This document shows, in pieces, positions 33,301-46,200 of a stretch of 64,000 nt of DNA. Numbering within the stretch: the stretch's first letter is position 1; every line of letters begins with the position of its first letter. Under the pieces are notes generated by a model. It made no database searches, was not told the origin of the DNA, and saw only the letters and a program-made list of their open reading frames with translations. The position numbers and the translations under genes are program-made. Source of the stretch: Scleropages formosus (Eukaryota; Chordata; Actinopteri; Osteoglossiformes; Osteoglossidae); assembly GCF_900964775.1 (NCBI RefSeq), contig NC_041821.1:10365394-10429393 (forward strand). Direction: 5' to 3'.

Positions 33301-35027
33301 CGTTAGTACAACAGCACAAGAGGTGTAATTTCCTCACACACACACGCTACGAGTCTATATTATTTATGAAACGGTATAAACTCCAGCTAAAAGTTACTAA
33401 AAGTGTTTCGAGTGAAGCATAAAATTGGCGGATATTGAATTTAAACGATTATGTCAAATTTATCTAGAGGTTTTTGAGTTTGACGGTGTTCAGTTAAGTT
33501 AGTTAATTTAGTTTCATTCATCTCTATTGGATTTAAGTGGTAGAATGAACAATTAGGACGTTAGATTTCATAAAAGGATTTGGGTCTCTCCTAACTGCGG
33601 TCATTTAATATAATCCATGACGTTTATAAATATATTCAGATTCCATTCCCATCCAGCTAACCATCCTACACTACACTATACTTCTCTGTTTTTGATCAGA
33701 CATTAGCTCCAGGTAAAGGTGCTGGAATGAAGCGTTTCTTGTTTTTTTTTAATTAGATTACCTAATAAAATTACTTAGATTTATCTGTCTAGAGGATTCA
33801 AGCAGTGTTATGAGGATGTCGGATTTCATGAAGGAATCTGGGATCTATTTAAACTGCTCTCGTTTCAAATCTGTGCATCTATACACACTTGGACAGAACA
33901 AATTGAGCAAAAAACGTAATAATAAAAAGAAGCTGTTATTTTCTGGAAAGAGGAGGTGAAAAGCACCAGTAAAACCTTTATGGGACGTGAGGACAGGGTG
34001 GTGCTGGTCCGGCGCTCTGAGGTGAGACTCAGACCATATGGCTCTAAGGTGAGCGCTGGACACTAATGACGTCACAGGCAAGGAAGGGGGCGCGTGGGGC
34101 GTCTGCGGGACCCGAATACACATGAGGTCCGTTCAACAGGCGAAGCAGACAATTTCCATTTACATTACAATTTACGGTCCATCCGGCGAGAACATTTGCG
34201 TGAGACTTTTAGGGGAGCTTTTCTCTAGTTTTCTATTGCAATGATGCATTCCAGTCACATTTGTGAATATTTATTTGACACGAAGAGGGTCTCATTCATA
34301 ATGCCGAACCTTTTCTTTCCATCCAGGCCACTTCAGAGCGCCACAGTATGGTGCTCCTCCTCATACAACCTACAATAAGTTAAAGTACACATTAGAATAC
34401 AGAAATACCTTTTGATAAAACTCATGCCTCAGCATCATGTAATTGAAGAAGACAAGCTGACATAATCTGTACTGCATATGTAATTCGGCAGTATCCGATA
34501 CACAGATTGCGCAGACAGCAATGCTGTGTATTATTTCCTTATTCCACAGTCCCCAAAGGGTAGAAGCACTGTGAGTGGGTCGGTGTGAAGAGCAGCCAGT
34601 CCCTGTGTAAACACACACACCTTCACACTTCCCCTCCACCTCCGCACTTCAAAGCACTGTCGTTCACAGGCAGTGGCAGGGCTCCCTCCCTTGTCTTCCG
34701 CCTGTGGCAAAAGCAAGGAAGCCAATCCATAGCCCCAGCTTCCCTCTTCCCAGGGACATCACTGCTCGTAAAGCTCTGGTGATGCTGCATGTTGTACCTT
34801 TATCCAGGGTTGCAGCAGCCTCCAGCACCTAAAAGTCCTCTGTGCCCATTCCATTAAGAAACTGGGCATGACTGCAGCAGTCCTATATGAAAAATACTAT
34901 AACATAAAGCCCAGAATGGCTGATGGATTGACAAATGTTACATTATCATTATTTCAGCTACACTGCCAATGGACACTCGAGAGCCAGCAGGAGACTCACT
35001 TTATTACTTGATATGAAAAAATCACAC
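33301..35027. other. intergenic, no gene recognised
   Basis: AT-rich spacer between cer1 and the nested LINE. No repeat family or exon recognised. Confidence 0.45.
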
Positions 35028-35219
35028 ACATAGTTTGAAACCACCTGTCCCAAGCGGGGTCACGGCAAACTGGAGCCCAACCCAGCAAGACAGGGCACAA
35101 GGCTGGAGGGGGAGGAGACACACCCAGGAGGGGATGCCAGTCCACCCCAAGTGGGACTTGAACTGCAGATCCACCAGAGAACAGGACCCAGCCAAGCCTG
35201 CTGCGCCACTGTGCTCCCC
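35028..35219 (-). mobile_element. SINE family 1, host of the LINE insertion
   Basis: Antisense copy from the tail complement (CACCTGTCCCAAGCGGGGTC) to the head complement (TGCTGCGCCACTGTGCTCCCC). Left flank TGAAAAAATCACACA; the matching right flank is split, ATGAAAAA before and CAAAAATCACACAG after the LINE. Confidence 0.85.
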
Positions 35220-35229
35220 AATGAAAAAG

Positions 35230-38200
35230 ATCATTCATCCATCCATCCATCCATCCATCCATCCATCTTCCTCCGCTTATTCGGGACCGAGTCGTGGGGG
35301 CAGTAGTCTAAGCAGAGCCCCCCAGACTTCCCTCTCCCCGAAAACCTTCTCCAGCTCCTCTGGGGGAACCCCAAGGCGTTCCCAGGCCAGCTGGGAGACA
35401 TAGTTTCTCCAACGTGTCCTGGGTCTGCCCCGAGGCCTCCTCCCAGTGGGACATGCCCGGAACACCTCCCCAGGGAGGCGTCCAGGAGGCATCCGGAACA
35501 GATGCCCGAGCCACCTCAACTGGCTCCTCTCGATGCAGAGGAGCAGCGGCTCGACTCCGAGCTCCTCCTGGGTGACTAAGCTCCTCACCCTATCCCTAAG
35601 GGTGTGCCCAGCCACTTTACGGAGGAAACTCATTTCTGCTGCTTGTATCCGCAACCTCATTCTTTCGGTCATGATCCAGAGTTCATGACCATAGGTGAGG
35701 GTAGGAACGTAGATCGACCGGTAAATTGAGAGCTTCGCCTTACGACTCAGCTCCTTCTTCACCACAACAGACCGGTACAATGACCGCATTACTGCGGACG
35801 CCGCACCGATCCGTCTGTCAACCTGCCGCTCCATTTTTCCCTCACTCGTGAACAAGACCCCGAGATACTTAAACTCCTCCACTTGAGGGAGGAGCTCCCC
35901 CGTAATCCGGAGGGGGCAATCCACCTTTTGCTGACTGAGGACCATGTAAGTCTTTATTCGATGAAGCCAACAGGACCATATCGTCTGCAAAAAGCAGAGA
36001 CGAGATCCTGCGGCCACCAAAACAGACACCCTCCGTTCCCTGGCTGCGCCTAGAAATTCTGTCCATAAAGATAATGAACAGAATCGGTGACAAAGGGCAG
36101 CCCTGGCGGAGTCCAACATGCACCGGGAACAGGTCTGACTTACTGCCGGCAATGCGAACCAAGCTCCTGCTCCGGTCATACAGGGAACGAACAGCCTGTA
36201 GCAACGAGCCCCGAACCCCATAATCCCGAAGTACCCCGCACAGGATGCCACGAGGGACACGGTCGAATGCCTTCTCCAGGTCCACAAAACACATATGGAC
36301 TGGTTGGGCAAACTCCCATGAACCCTCCAACACCCTAGTGAGGGTATAGAGCTGGTCCAGTTTTCCACGGCCAGGACGAAAACCGCATTGCTCCTCCTGG
36401 ATCCGAGGTTCGACTATCGGTCGGATTCTCCTCCCCAGTACCCCGGCATAGACTTTCCCAGGGAGGCTAAGGAGTGTGATCCCCCTATAGTTGGAACACA
36501 ATCTCCGGTCCACCTTCTTAAAAAGAGGGACCACCACCCCGGCCTGCCAGTCCAGAGGCACCGTCCCCGAACTCCACGCGATGCTGCAGAGGCGTGTCAG
36601 CCAAGACAGCCCCACAACATCCAGAGACTTGAAAAACTCGGGGCGGATCTCATCCACCCCTGGAGCCTTGCCACTGAGGAGTTTTTTGACTACCTCAGCA
36701 ACTTCAGCCAGGGTAATGGACGAGTCCCCCTCCGAGTCCCTGGCCTCAGCTTCCTCTACGGAAGGCATGTTGGAGGGATTGAGGAGATCCTCAAAGTACT
36801 CCTTCCACCGCCCGAGGACATCCTCAGTTGAGGTCAGCAGCGCACCACTTCCACTGTAAACAGTGTTGGCGGAACACTGCTTCCCCCCTCTGAGTCGCCG
36901 GACGGTTTGCCAGAATCTCTTTGAGGCCAGTACCTGTCAGCTGCTTCAGGAGTCCCATGAGCCAGCCAGGCCCGACAGAACTCCTTCTTCAGCTTGACGG
37001 CATCCCTTACCTCCGGTGTCCACCACCGTGTTCGGGGATTGCTGCTGCGACAGGCGCCGGAGACTTTATGGCCGCAGCTCCGAACCGCCGCCCCGACAAT
37101 GGAGGTGTGGAACATAGTCCATTCGGACTCAATGTCCCCAGTCTCCCTCGGGACCTGATTGAAGCTCTGTCGGAGGTGGGAGTTGAAGACCTCTCTGACA
37201 GGGACCTCCGCCAAACGTTCCCAACAGACCCTCACTATGCGTTTGGGCCTGCCAGGTCTGTCCAGCTTTTTCCCCCGCCACTGAATCCAACTCACCACCA
37301 GGTGGTGATCAGTTGACAGCTCAGCCCCTCTCTTCACCCGAGTGTCCAAGACATATGGCCGAAGAGCAGAAGAAACGACTACAAAGTCGATCATCGACCT
37401 CCAACCTAGGGTGTCCTGGTGCCAAGTGCACTGATGGACACCCTTATGGATGAACATGGTGTTTATTATAGACAAACCGTGACTAGCACAGAAATCCAAT
37501 AACAACTCACCATTCAGGTTCAGATCAGGGAGGCCGTTCCTCCCAGTCACGCCCCTCCAGGTATCACTGTCGCTGCCCACGTGGGCGTTAAAGTCCCCCA
37601 GTAGAACGACAGAGTCCCCAGTGGGAGCTCTTTCCAGCACGCCCCCCAGGGACTCTAAAAAGGCCGGGTACTCTACACTGCTGCTAGGCGCATAAGCACA
37701 AACGACAGTGAGAGACCGTTCCCTGACCCGAAGGCGTAGGGAGATGACCCTCTCATTCACCGGGGTAGACTCCAACACATGGCGGCTGAACTGGGGGGAC
37801 TATTAATAAGCCTACACCCGCCCACCGCCTCTCACCCTGGGCAACGCCAGAATAGTGGAGAGTCCACCCTTGGTCGAGAAGAGTGGTTCCAGAACCCAAG
37901 CTGTGAGTGGAAGTGAGCCCGACTATATCTAGATGGTATCTCTCAACCTCCTGCACTAGCTCAGGCTCCTTCCCTGCCAGTGAGGTGACATTCCAAGTCC
38001 CAAAAGCCAGAGTTGGCGCCCGAGGTTTGGGTCGGCCGGGCACTCAGCCCCGACCACTGCCCAAATCACAACGCACCAGCCCCTTATGTCCTCTCCGGCA
38101 GGTGGTGAGCCCACCGAAGAGCGGCTCCACGTCTTGGCTTCGGGCTAAGCCCGGCCAGGCCCCGTGGGCATAGACCTGGCCACCAGGCGCTCGCATGCGA

Positions 38201-38455
38201 GCCCCCCCCCCAGGCCTGACTCCAGGGTGGGGCCCCGGTGACCCCATACCGGGCGGGGTGAACGAGATCCTTGATTTAATAGTCATAAGGGGATTTTGAA
38301 CCGCACTTTGTCTCGTCTGTCACCCAGGACCTGTTTGCCTTGGGAGACCCTACCAGGGGCATATAACCCCAGGCAACATAGCTCCTGAGATCATTCAGGC
38401 GCTCAAACCCCTCCACCACGGTAAGGTGGCGGTTCGCAGAGGGGTAAAAGATTAG
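35230..38455 (-). mobile_element. RTE/Rex3-like non-LTR retrotransposon, near full length, inactive
   Basis: About 3.2 kb on the minus strand. The 5' leader starts near 38455. Apurinic endonuclease motifs follow at about 38000-37250 ([48 protein letters not shown]). Reverse transcriptase spans about 36700-35960 (APGVDEIRPEFF, SNYRGITLLS, FVDLEKAFDRVPR, GLRQGCPLSPILF, LLFADDMVLLAS). A C-terminal part ends near 35277 (EEFKYLGVLFTSEGKMERQ, RWLGHLFRMPPGRLPGEVF). The coding region shifts frame at least three times: near 37790, near 36850 between endonuclease and RT, and near 35960 after FADD. The 3' end is a (GATG)n array at 35233-35267, as described for Rex3. L2 clade is the alternative. Confidence 0.88.
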
Positions 38456-38834
38456 TTCTTTCAAAAATCACACAGTACTTCACTGAAAGCTAAGGAATAT
38501 AGAGTTCAGCCAAAAACTTTTTATCCAGTGGTGCAGGAAGTGAACTGAACAGCCTTGAAATAGAACTCAGGTCCCAACCTTAGTCTCTGAAAGTCGCACG
38601 GTTTAATGATATTTTCACTTTGTTCTCAGCTTGCAACTGCTGTGTTGGGGCAACTTTTTGTATTATCAGTCACCTCACCTAGTGTAAATCAGGTGTTAAT
38701 TAGAAAGTCATTAATGGTAGAGGGGCAGTTAATGCAGAGTGGTGGCCTGGACTGGCTTCCTTTAACAATCTTGGAATCCAGTCGCGCACCAGATGTCGCC
38801 CTTTTCTCGTTGTCCCTAGAAATTTTGGGTTATA

Positions 38835-38905
38835 ATTATTTACATTCATTGTTTCATTTAGCAGATGCTTTTCTCCAAAGCGACGTACATCTCAATTTTA
38901 ATTAG
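38835..38905 (-). repeat. SINE family 2 tail fragment
   Basis: Complement of the tail: TTTCATTTAGCAGATGCTTT then TCTCCAAAGCGACGTACATC. Confidence 0.65.
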
Positions 38906-39066
38906 AAATAATTAGAAAATGGGATCAAAAATAAGCTTCCAACATGGCTCGGAAGCTCTGTTTGTTACTGCAAGTACCACAGTGACTGCCACTCCAAATT
39001 TCAGTACTTTCAAAGTACTGAAATTGTGAAGTTTTATACTGTTGTAAACTTTCTATGGATTACTAC

Positions 39067-39170
39067 CTAAACACAGTCGGCCCTCGGTATTCGCGAGGGG
39101 TTGGGGCGCAGCCCCCTCGCGACTCCGAAAATTCGCGAATAATTTTTTGAACCCCTACGAAGGGTCTTCA
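39067..39170. mobile_element. one end of a pogo/Tigger-like DNA transposon
   Basis: Begins CACAGTCGGCCCTCGGTATTC, closely resembling the terminal inverted repeat of Tigger/MER2 elements (CAGTCGGCCCTC...). It contains a hairpin GAGGGG...CCCCTC. No matching second end was found nearby, so this is a one-ended remnant. Confidence 0.45.
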
Positions 39171-39574
39171 CTTTTTCCTGCCTCTCTTGTCTTTCTTGGC
39201 AGCACTTCTCTAAGTTTTGGGAGCACTGCGCTTTGGACCCATGACTACAGTTCAAAGTTTCTTGCACAAAGTTCACTGCAAATTGCTGCGAGAAACGCAA
39301 GATGAAACTTTGCCCATGGTGCCATGTTTCTTAAGATCATGGTGTAAATGTTCATGCACCCTAACTTCATGATCATACCCATAAAACCTTTACACAGCCG
39401 CTACTCCTATATTATGTAAATTTGTGTGTACCTTTTTATAAAAAAATTGGAGGAAGGTGATCAGGATTCGTCTATTCGTGCGATGAACATCGGAGCAGAG
39501 GAAAGTACTAACAAACAAGAAGAATCACATTGTCTGCAACTATCATATGTCTCTCTCTGTAATGCACAAATTGT

Positions 39575-39630
39575 AGTTTCTCTGAGATGTACGTCGCTTT
39601 GGAGAAAAGCGTCTGCTAAATGAATAAATG
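39575..39630 (+). repeat. SINE family 2 tail fragment
   Basis: GATGTACGTCGCTTTGGAG then AAAAGCGTCTGCTAAATGAA, almost consensus. Lies just upstream of the tspan5 CpG island. Confidence 0.7.
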
Positions 39631-39639
39631 TGGATGCAA

Positions 39640-40215
39640 ATGTACTTCACGCGAAGTGACAGTCATTGCGCACAGTCCCAGCAGTTTGAAGACGAGCGAG
39701 AAAACGCCATCGAGCGGCTACCGCTTCCATGGAGGTCCACACGATGATGCTGGAGGAAGCTCTTCCCCATGTGCAGCAGCTGAAGGCCCGATTGGCGGCC
39801 GCAGGAGTCCGTCACCGAGCTCTCCAGTCCGACGAAGAGGAGGAGGTGCGCTCATCCATGACAGCTCCGGCTCGGACTCGGAGGTCCCGTTATCCACCGC
39901 GCCGGTCGCACGGCTCCGTTTTCACGCACATCGTCAGCCGGCTTCACCCGACTGCGCTCCGGACTCCGTGCCTTTGTTTGAGAAGGGGGATCATGAAGAC
40001 TTGAGGAAATGCTGGTCCTTCCTTCACGCGAATAAGGCAACCGGGGACCGTTGAAGGGGAGCGAGCGCGCGCGCGCGCGCGCGATCACACCCCCCCCCAG
40101 CTCCGCCGCCAACGCCACCGCCACACACAGCCTGCGTTTTGTCCGCACTTCTTCTTCCATGAGCGCGCTCCCGTTTCGCTCCGGATCTCAGCGCGTCCTC
40201 CCATGAAACCCGAGC
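39640..40215 (+). promoter_or_regulatory. tspan5: tspan5 CpG-rich promoter and 5' UTR
   Basis: GC- and CpG-rich, with a (GC)n tract at 40065-40084. CpG density continues to about 40950. No TATA box was found. An open frame at 39729-40004 (strong start context CCATGG) encodes 91 codons including LEEALPHVQQLKARLAAAG. It is either upstream of the real start site or a long uORF. Confidence 0.55.
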
Positions 40216-43200
40216 ATGTCAGGAAAACACTACAAGGCTCATGAAGTCAGCTGCTGCATAAAATACTTTATATTCGGATTCAATATCATATTTTGGGTGA
40301 GTGTGCCGTTGCCGAGGTTACGATGATCACTTTTTTGCAGCGCGCTCCGTTTTCCGCCCGTCACTCAGGTGGTCCAGCGTAACCGTCGCGCTGTTTCGTG
40401 TCTTTGTTCGAAGCCCGCAGGATTTTTTGCGGACTCGCGCGCCGCCCCGCATCTTTGTTTGATGTTGGTTCGAGGATTCGGATGCACGGTGCGTCTTTTC
40501 CCCTTTTATACATCATGTGCACTTCATCATGTATCGGGCAAAGTGGTGTACAAACTGTCATGGCTTTGCCTGCGCGAGCCATTTTTCCTTATGCGCTCAT
40601 TCCGCTGTTTGTCCTTTTCTTAAAAAGCGGGAGCGCTAATCATCATGTGATTTGTTTCCAATAATAACATGCCCGTTATGTCGGGCTAAAAACGCGCCGT
40701 GCTTTCGACAGGGAGGGTGCCTGCCTGCAAGGGCAACGTTGGGGGATTTCTCCGTATACATTTGTCGCCTTCCACGTTGCGCGCGCGGCTTAGAGCTGCG
40801 GCCGAGCCGCGCGCCGCGCTCACGCGCAAATAGAGGCGAGTTTCGTGGATCTGCGGAAGCCCGGGGCTGCTTCCAGCTGCGAAGCGTCGCGAAGCACCTC
40901 TGGGTGTTTCATGGAAAAGAATTATGTTGATGGCAGACTCGTGTCGCGCACCGATTGCATCTGGGGGCGAAATAAAAGTTAAATGCAGTGGAAGCTGGAA
41001 GCAAATGAACAGTCTTTATTAATGTGCTGGATTAAATAAAAAAAAAAAGATGTGAGACTGCCACATGGTATCCAAAGGCTCAAACCTGTCCCTTTCCTGC
41101 AGATCCACAGGGGGTCCTCTCCCCCTACTGTGGTTTCAAATTGTATTGACACTTTAAATGTGTTCACGTGGGTTTGCCAATGAGGTCTGTGTTTGCTGAA
41201 ATAAGACTTCAGGTTTCCCTTTGTCTCTCCGCTGCTCCTCTCCATACCATCATTCCCGCTCCCCCATCCATGCTGGTCTCCCTCACCCCTTCGCCCCCAC
41301 ACCCCATGTGAGAGAATCCGGTTTAGGAGATCCGCCGTCTGCCGTGAGTCAAGAACTGTCACTGGCTTGGCGAAGGAGATGGTGAGGTCCACCGTTCCAC
41401 ATTCCCATTTCAGCGCTGTGTATGAGAAAAGGGTGATGTAATCCCTCAGGGAAACTCTTGACGCTGCATAGTCTCTTTGCTATAAATGATTAGAAAATCC
41501 ATCCAGGCACCCAAAGTGTTCTGATGAGGACTGCACAATAAAACAGCAAGCGAAATCCGTAGTGCTGTCTGTTTCATCTGCCTCTTTCAGCTGCTTCTGT
41601 ACCCTGCTTGTCTGGAGAGTCCTGTATCCCTGGAATGTCAAGATATACAGCAGAGGAATGTCAAACCTTTCTCAAAAAACAGGTCATTTCTGGCCATGTT
41701 CATGAGATATCACTTTTCTTCTTCTCGTTCCCGTGACCATGCTTTCAGGATTGAACCCCTATGTGAGGCAAAAGCTGTAACGCTGCTTTTCGGTGTTGTC
41801 GTGTTTGGGCTCTTATCTCCCTATGCGATTCTGAATCAGTGCCCTGGGCTGATGTGGACACTTTCTTGGGGCAGTACCAGCATGGGCAATAATGAAAGAC
41901 AGGCCATCTTCTAGGACACACCAATAGCATGCTGCACCCAGATGCTGCACAGCTAATTGGTGTTAAATCATTTATGGCAGTCCAGCCTGTACAGGTTTTG
42001 CCCTCCTGTGAGCGATCTAACTGTTAACTCACATCAGTCAGTGTGTTTAATTTCCTCCACAGAATAGCATGGAAAGGTCTGAGCCGGCAGCACTGGGGAA
42101 GTACCGTGTTTCATCAAACAGTCCCCCGTGTCAAATGTACTCTGACACTTGCTTAACAATGAATGAAACAGAATCCGTGGCATAAAGTGTCCAGCAATTG
42201 ACCTGTCCTGGGAAGCGGTCCTCAGGGCAATCTGATATCATTTACACTTTCAGTTGTGATCTACACAGGAGTCGATGATTGGAAGAAGGATTTAAAGGCT
42301 ACACCAGAACATACTCATTATACCTAAAGGTCTCATTTTTAAATATATTTTTCTAACCGTTCTGTTGTGGATGCACAGTTGGACCATGGTCCTTTTTTGC
42401 TGAAAGCCACGGTGCACTTTTTTCCCTTGGCAAGACAAAGACATGATGAGGCAGTCAGGCTTGTAGAGTGTATGCGGTAGTGTCTTCACTTAAACAGTAT
42501 TACACGATGTTGCCATGACAACGAAACAAAGCTGTAAATAGAACTGAAGTACACCTTAAATAATTGATTTGGTTTTCAAGATAAGAAGGGTAATATGCTG
42601 AGACAGTTTCCCTCATCTGATGGATGTGAAGTAAAGTTCACTATTTAAAGCAACAAGAAGCCCTTATTGTGCACCTTTGGAGGGTACAGCAACATAAATC
42701 GTGAACATAGTACTCACTCTGAATGGGGACGATATTACTAACTGCTCTGACTTCTCATGGGAAACTTTTTATGCTGACTTTTTGTGAAACTTTACTCCGC
42801 TAATTTTGTATTCCCATCTAATATCCAACATTATTATATAGTAGATGTTGTAGATCTTTACATTTTTAGCCATGTGACCAGCTTTTTGGTTAAACACTCA
42901 GAGGCACACAGCAGTGCCCTTCCTCAGGTGTTTGTCCTTAACGACAACAGTAACTGTGTTCTGGCAGGTTTTTCAGATGCTTTGGTTCCGCATCTTAGAA
43001 AGGGTTCTGAATCTGCTCGTAGAATTTTAAGACAGGAAGGAAAGGAAAAGTAGTTCTCTAGGGGAAAGACCTGGGGAGAACAGGGTTCTGTGATCCAGCT
43101 ACAATGCTCCTTCATTGTGGGGATTGCCTGGCGCACCATGTGTGGTGGCACAGGGAGTAAGATCATGGTGGTGAGAGTCTGAGGCTTCCTTAGGTCTGTC

Positions 43201-46200
43201 TGTCAGGCATGGATGGCTCTTGGAGATGTCCTGCAGGTAGCGATGCCCTGCAGACTTGGGAGGAATGAGCTGTGCTATTCTGGTTCTTCCTCAGACCTTT
43301 GCTGCCCTGGAGTCCTCCGGTGGAACCGTTAACTCCTGGATCTGACTCTGAGCCAATGGAGGCAAGCAGCATTTTGTTTCAGAACGGGGCCAGAGCTCTA
43401 CTTGGGGTGCTCAGACCTGTCCTTGGTGGAGTTTCATGGGTGTGTGTATTTCTGCTGTCCTCAGTCTCCCCTGACTGTCCACCTGTCTGCAAAAGCCTTT
43501 TTAGGAACCTGTTCCTGCCTTGCTCTGTATATTTAATAAGTTGCACCTGTCAGGTCTGAGATCCATTAGGCTGCACTTATCTTCTGGCGAGAAGAGCTTT
43601 TTATTCAAGAGTTATGAAAATACTTTTTAAAGTTGGAGACGCATTTCCCCAAGTTCCTTCAAATAACTGTCTTTGCCAAAATGCTGCAATAATATGGTAA
43701 AATAACTTCATCCTTTATAGTATAGCTGCGATCAGAAACCAGAGTGTGAGAGACAAATTTGGACTGCAAACCCTTGAGCAGCTGAAGAAATGTCAACGGG
43801 ACAGTTATTAACCCTCTCCAGACAGGCATTGCACATTAACATCTCTAATTGTAGCATTTCCCACTGCTGGTATTAATTTGGGCCTGAGAGAGTTAATATC
43901 CACTATTAACATGGGTTGCTTTGCTTTTGAGGGGGTGCGGTGGCGCAGTGGGTTGGACCGCAGTCCTGTTTTCCGGTGGGTCTGGGGTTCGAGTCCCGCT
44001 TGGGGTGCCTTGCGACGGACTGGCGTCCCGTCCTGGGTGTGTCCCCTGCCCCTCTGGCCTTACGCCCTGTGTTGCCGGGTAGGCTCCGGTTCCCCCGTGA
44101 CCCCGTATGGGATGAGCGGTTCTGAAAATGTGTGTGTGTGTGTGTGTGTGTGTGCTTTGCTTTTCTTCTGCTGATTTTTTTTTTATACAGTTCAGCACTC
44201 TGGGTTTGTTTCAGTAAAACCACAAAGCGCCAGTGATGCTCCTTGAATGCTTTAAACATTTTGATGACTGCTCTCATGTGTAGAGTTGTATTCATAAGCA
44301 TTTCCTTTAGCTCAGTGGAAAACAGTGAAGAGGGAAACTGTGGGAAGGTTCAAATTTAGCACAATGAAGAGCAATGGCTGCTTTTTTTTTTAAACCTTCT
44401 CGAGGCTTGACCTTAGGGGTCGTGCAGTGTACGTAACCTGGGCAAAATATGGAAAAATCCAAGTTGTCAGCATGGACGTAAACTCTGAAGTCACCAATTT
44501 TTGTGTGAGAACATCAGCAGTTGTCTAGTGATTTACTGGCGCCACATTAGAGCACACTTTATTGTAACACATAGATGGTGACGTGTTGGGGTGTGGGTGC
44601 GTAAAGCCCTGTTGTCTTGGCATCATTGTTAAAGTGTCCGCTCTGGGCTGAGCGTCGTGGACATGAGCTCTAAGTCCACACCCATGGCCGCTGACAAGAA
44701 GGCGTGTCCGGCACCATTGTTCCGCGCCGAAGGCCGTCTGGCTGGAGCTCCGTGGCATCAGACAGATGCTCCCCCATCTGGCGTTGCAGCCATGGCAACA
44801 GACGAACCCTCAGTGGACTGGTAACGCGATGGTGCTCTTGGGGGTGCCCCTTTGTTTGCGAAAGGTTGTCGCTCGAACCCAAGATCGGAGGCCGTCTTCC
44901 AGTGTCATGTTTGCTGCTAAAGCCACCTTGGGACAACGCAAAGAACGTTGTTAGACCGAAGAAGAGCGGCTGTCCGGTTTTCTTACTTCCCGTATATTAA
45001 AACAACCATCCTCTCAGTCTACACTAACCTAAATACATTTATATTTAGTTTTATTCATTCAGATGAGCTTTTCTCCATAGTGACTTAGAGCGTTTAGCTA
45101 CTTCATTTACATTATTGTATAGCTGGGTAATTTTTACTTGAGCGATTTAGAGTAAGTACCTTGCTCATGGTCGATCTAGCCTACAAGTTGCGTCCTCAAA
45201 GTCGTCCTCAGTGTCACGATCAGTTATTCATCCGTGACCATTCCTTCTGGGTTCCTTCTGAGTTCCTTCCCAGTTCTTTGAAGCTTCTGCAAACTGCTAG
45301 GCTTTTAAAGGGCTCCCTCATTTGTTTCACCGCAGGGGTTCGATGCTTTTGGGATTTTACACCTGCTTTTGCAACTGGGCTCAACGAACGGCTCTGTTCC
45401 TGGCCTCCGGAGTGCCACTCCTGCGACTCGCTCCTTTCCTGATGGGCTCAATGACTCCCATCGCTCTCTGGGAATGCTGCGAAGCAATAATATATTTTAA
45501 GGAGTGTTTTATGTTTATGTTTTCAAACAGAGATATTTTTCACATGGTCAGCAATGTTGTCCATGTAAGCAGAAGAGCAGATCCATCTATTGTTGTGTCA
45601 GTTCAGGAAAGCAGACGGATCTGATAATCAGAATGTAACGTGAATTTACCCGCTGTCCCATTCAGATGTAAGAGGATGGGATTTGAGGGATGGGCTCTGG
45701 GTTCGAGTGCCCTGGTCTGGAACTGGGCTGTTCCTCCTGCTTCTTTCACCTCTGCTTCACTCCTACTTACACTGCTGTTGTAACTACGCAGCCTGACGTT
45801 CTTGCTTGTGACCAGCTGGGTGTTAATGACACGTAACCTTCACTTGTGTGCTCTGTGTGTGTGTGCCCTTCATTTTGAATGGGCCTCTATGTAAGGGACC
45901 ACCAAGGCAGTGTTGTTCCCCTGAATGGGCTTGGCTGTGTAAGAGGAGCAAGGCTGCTGCTTTTCTCACTGGTGCAAGGCTAAGTTTTTGGACGTTCTAC
46001 AATTTTCTGCGGTACGTTTTTCAGTGGCCATGCATTTCACCTTCTGACATGATAATGATCACGGTGTTCTGTGCCAAGTTTTGGGGAGAGAGGTTTGTCA
46101 GGGACAGGTATGTGATACACACCCCAACCTTAACAGTAACCGTTGACTGTCCTTCCAGTTTTGGCCAACTGCTTGTATACATCACTGTTGCTTATTATGT

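Noticed and set aside
36388-37316. Plus-strand frames inside the LINE
   Set aside because: Antisense shadows of endonuclease and reverse transcriptase.
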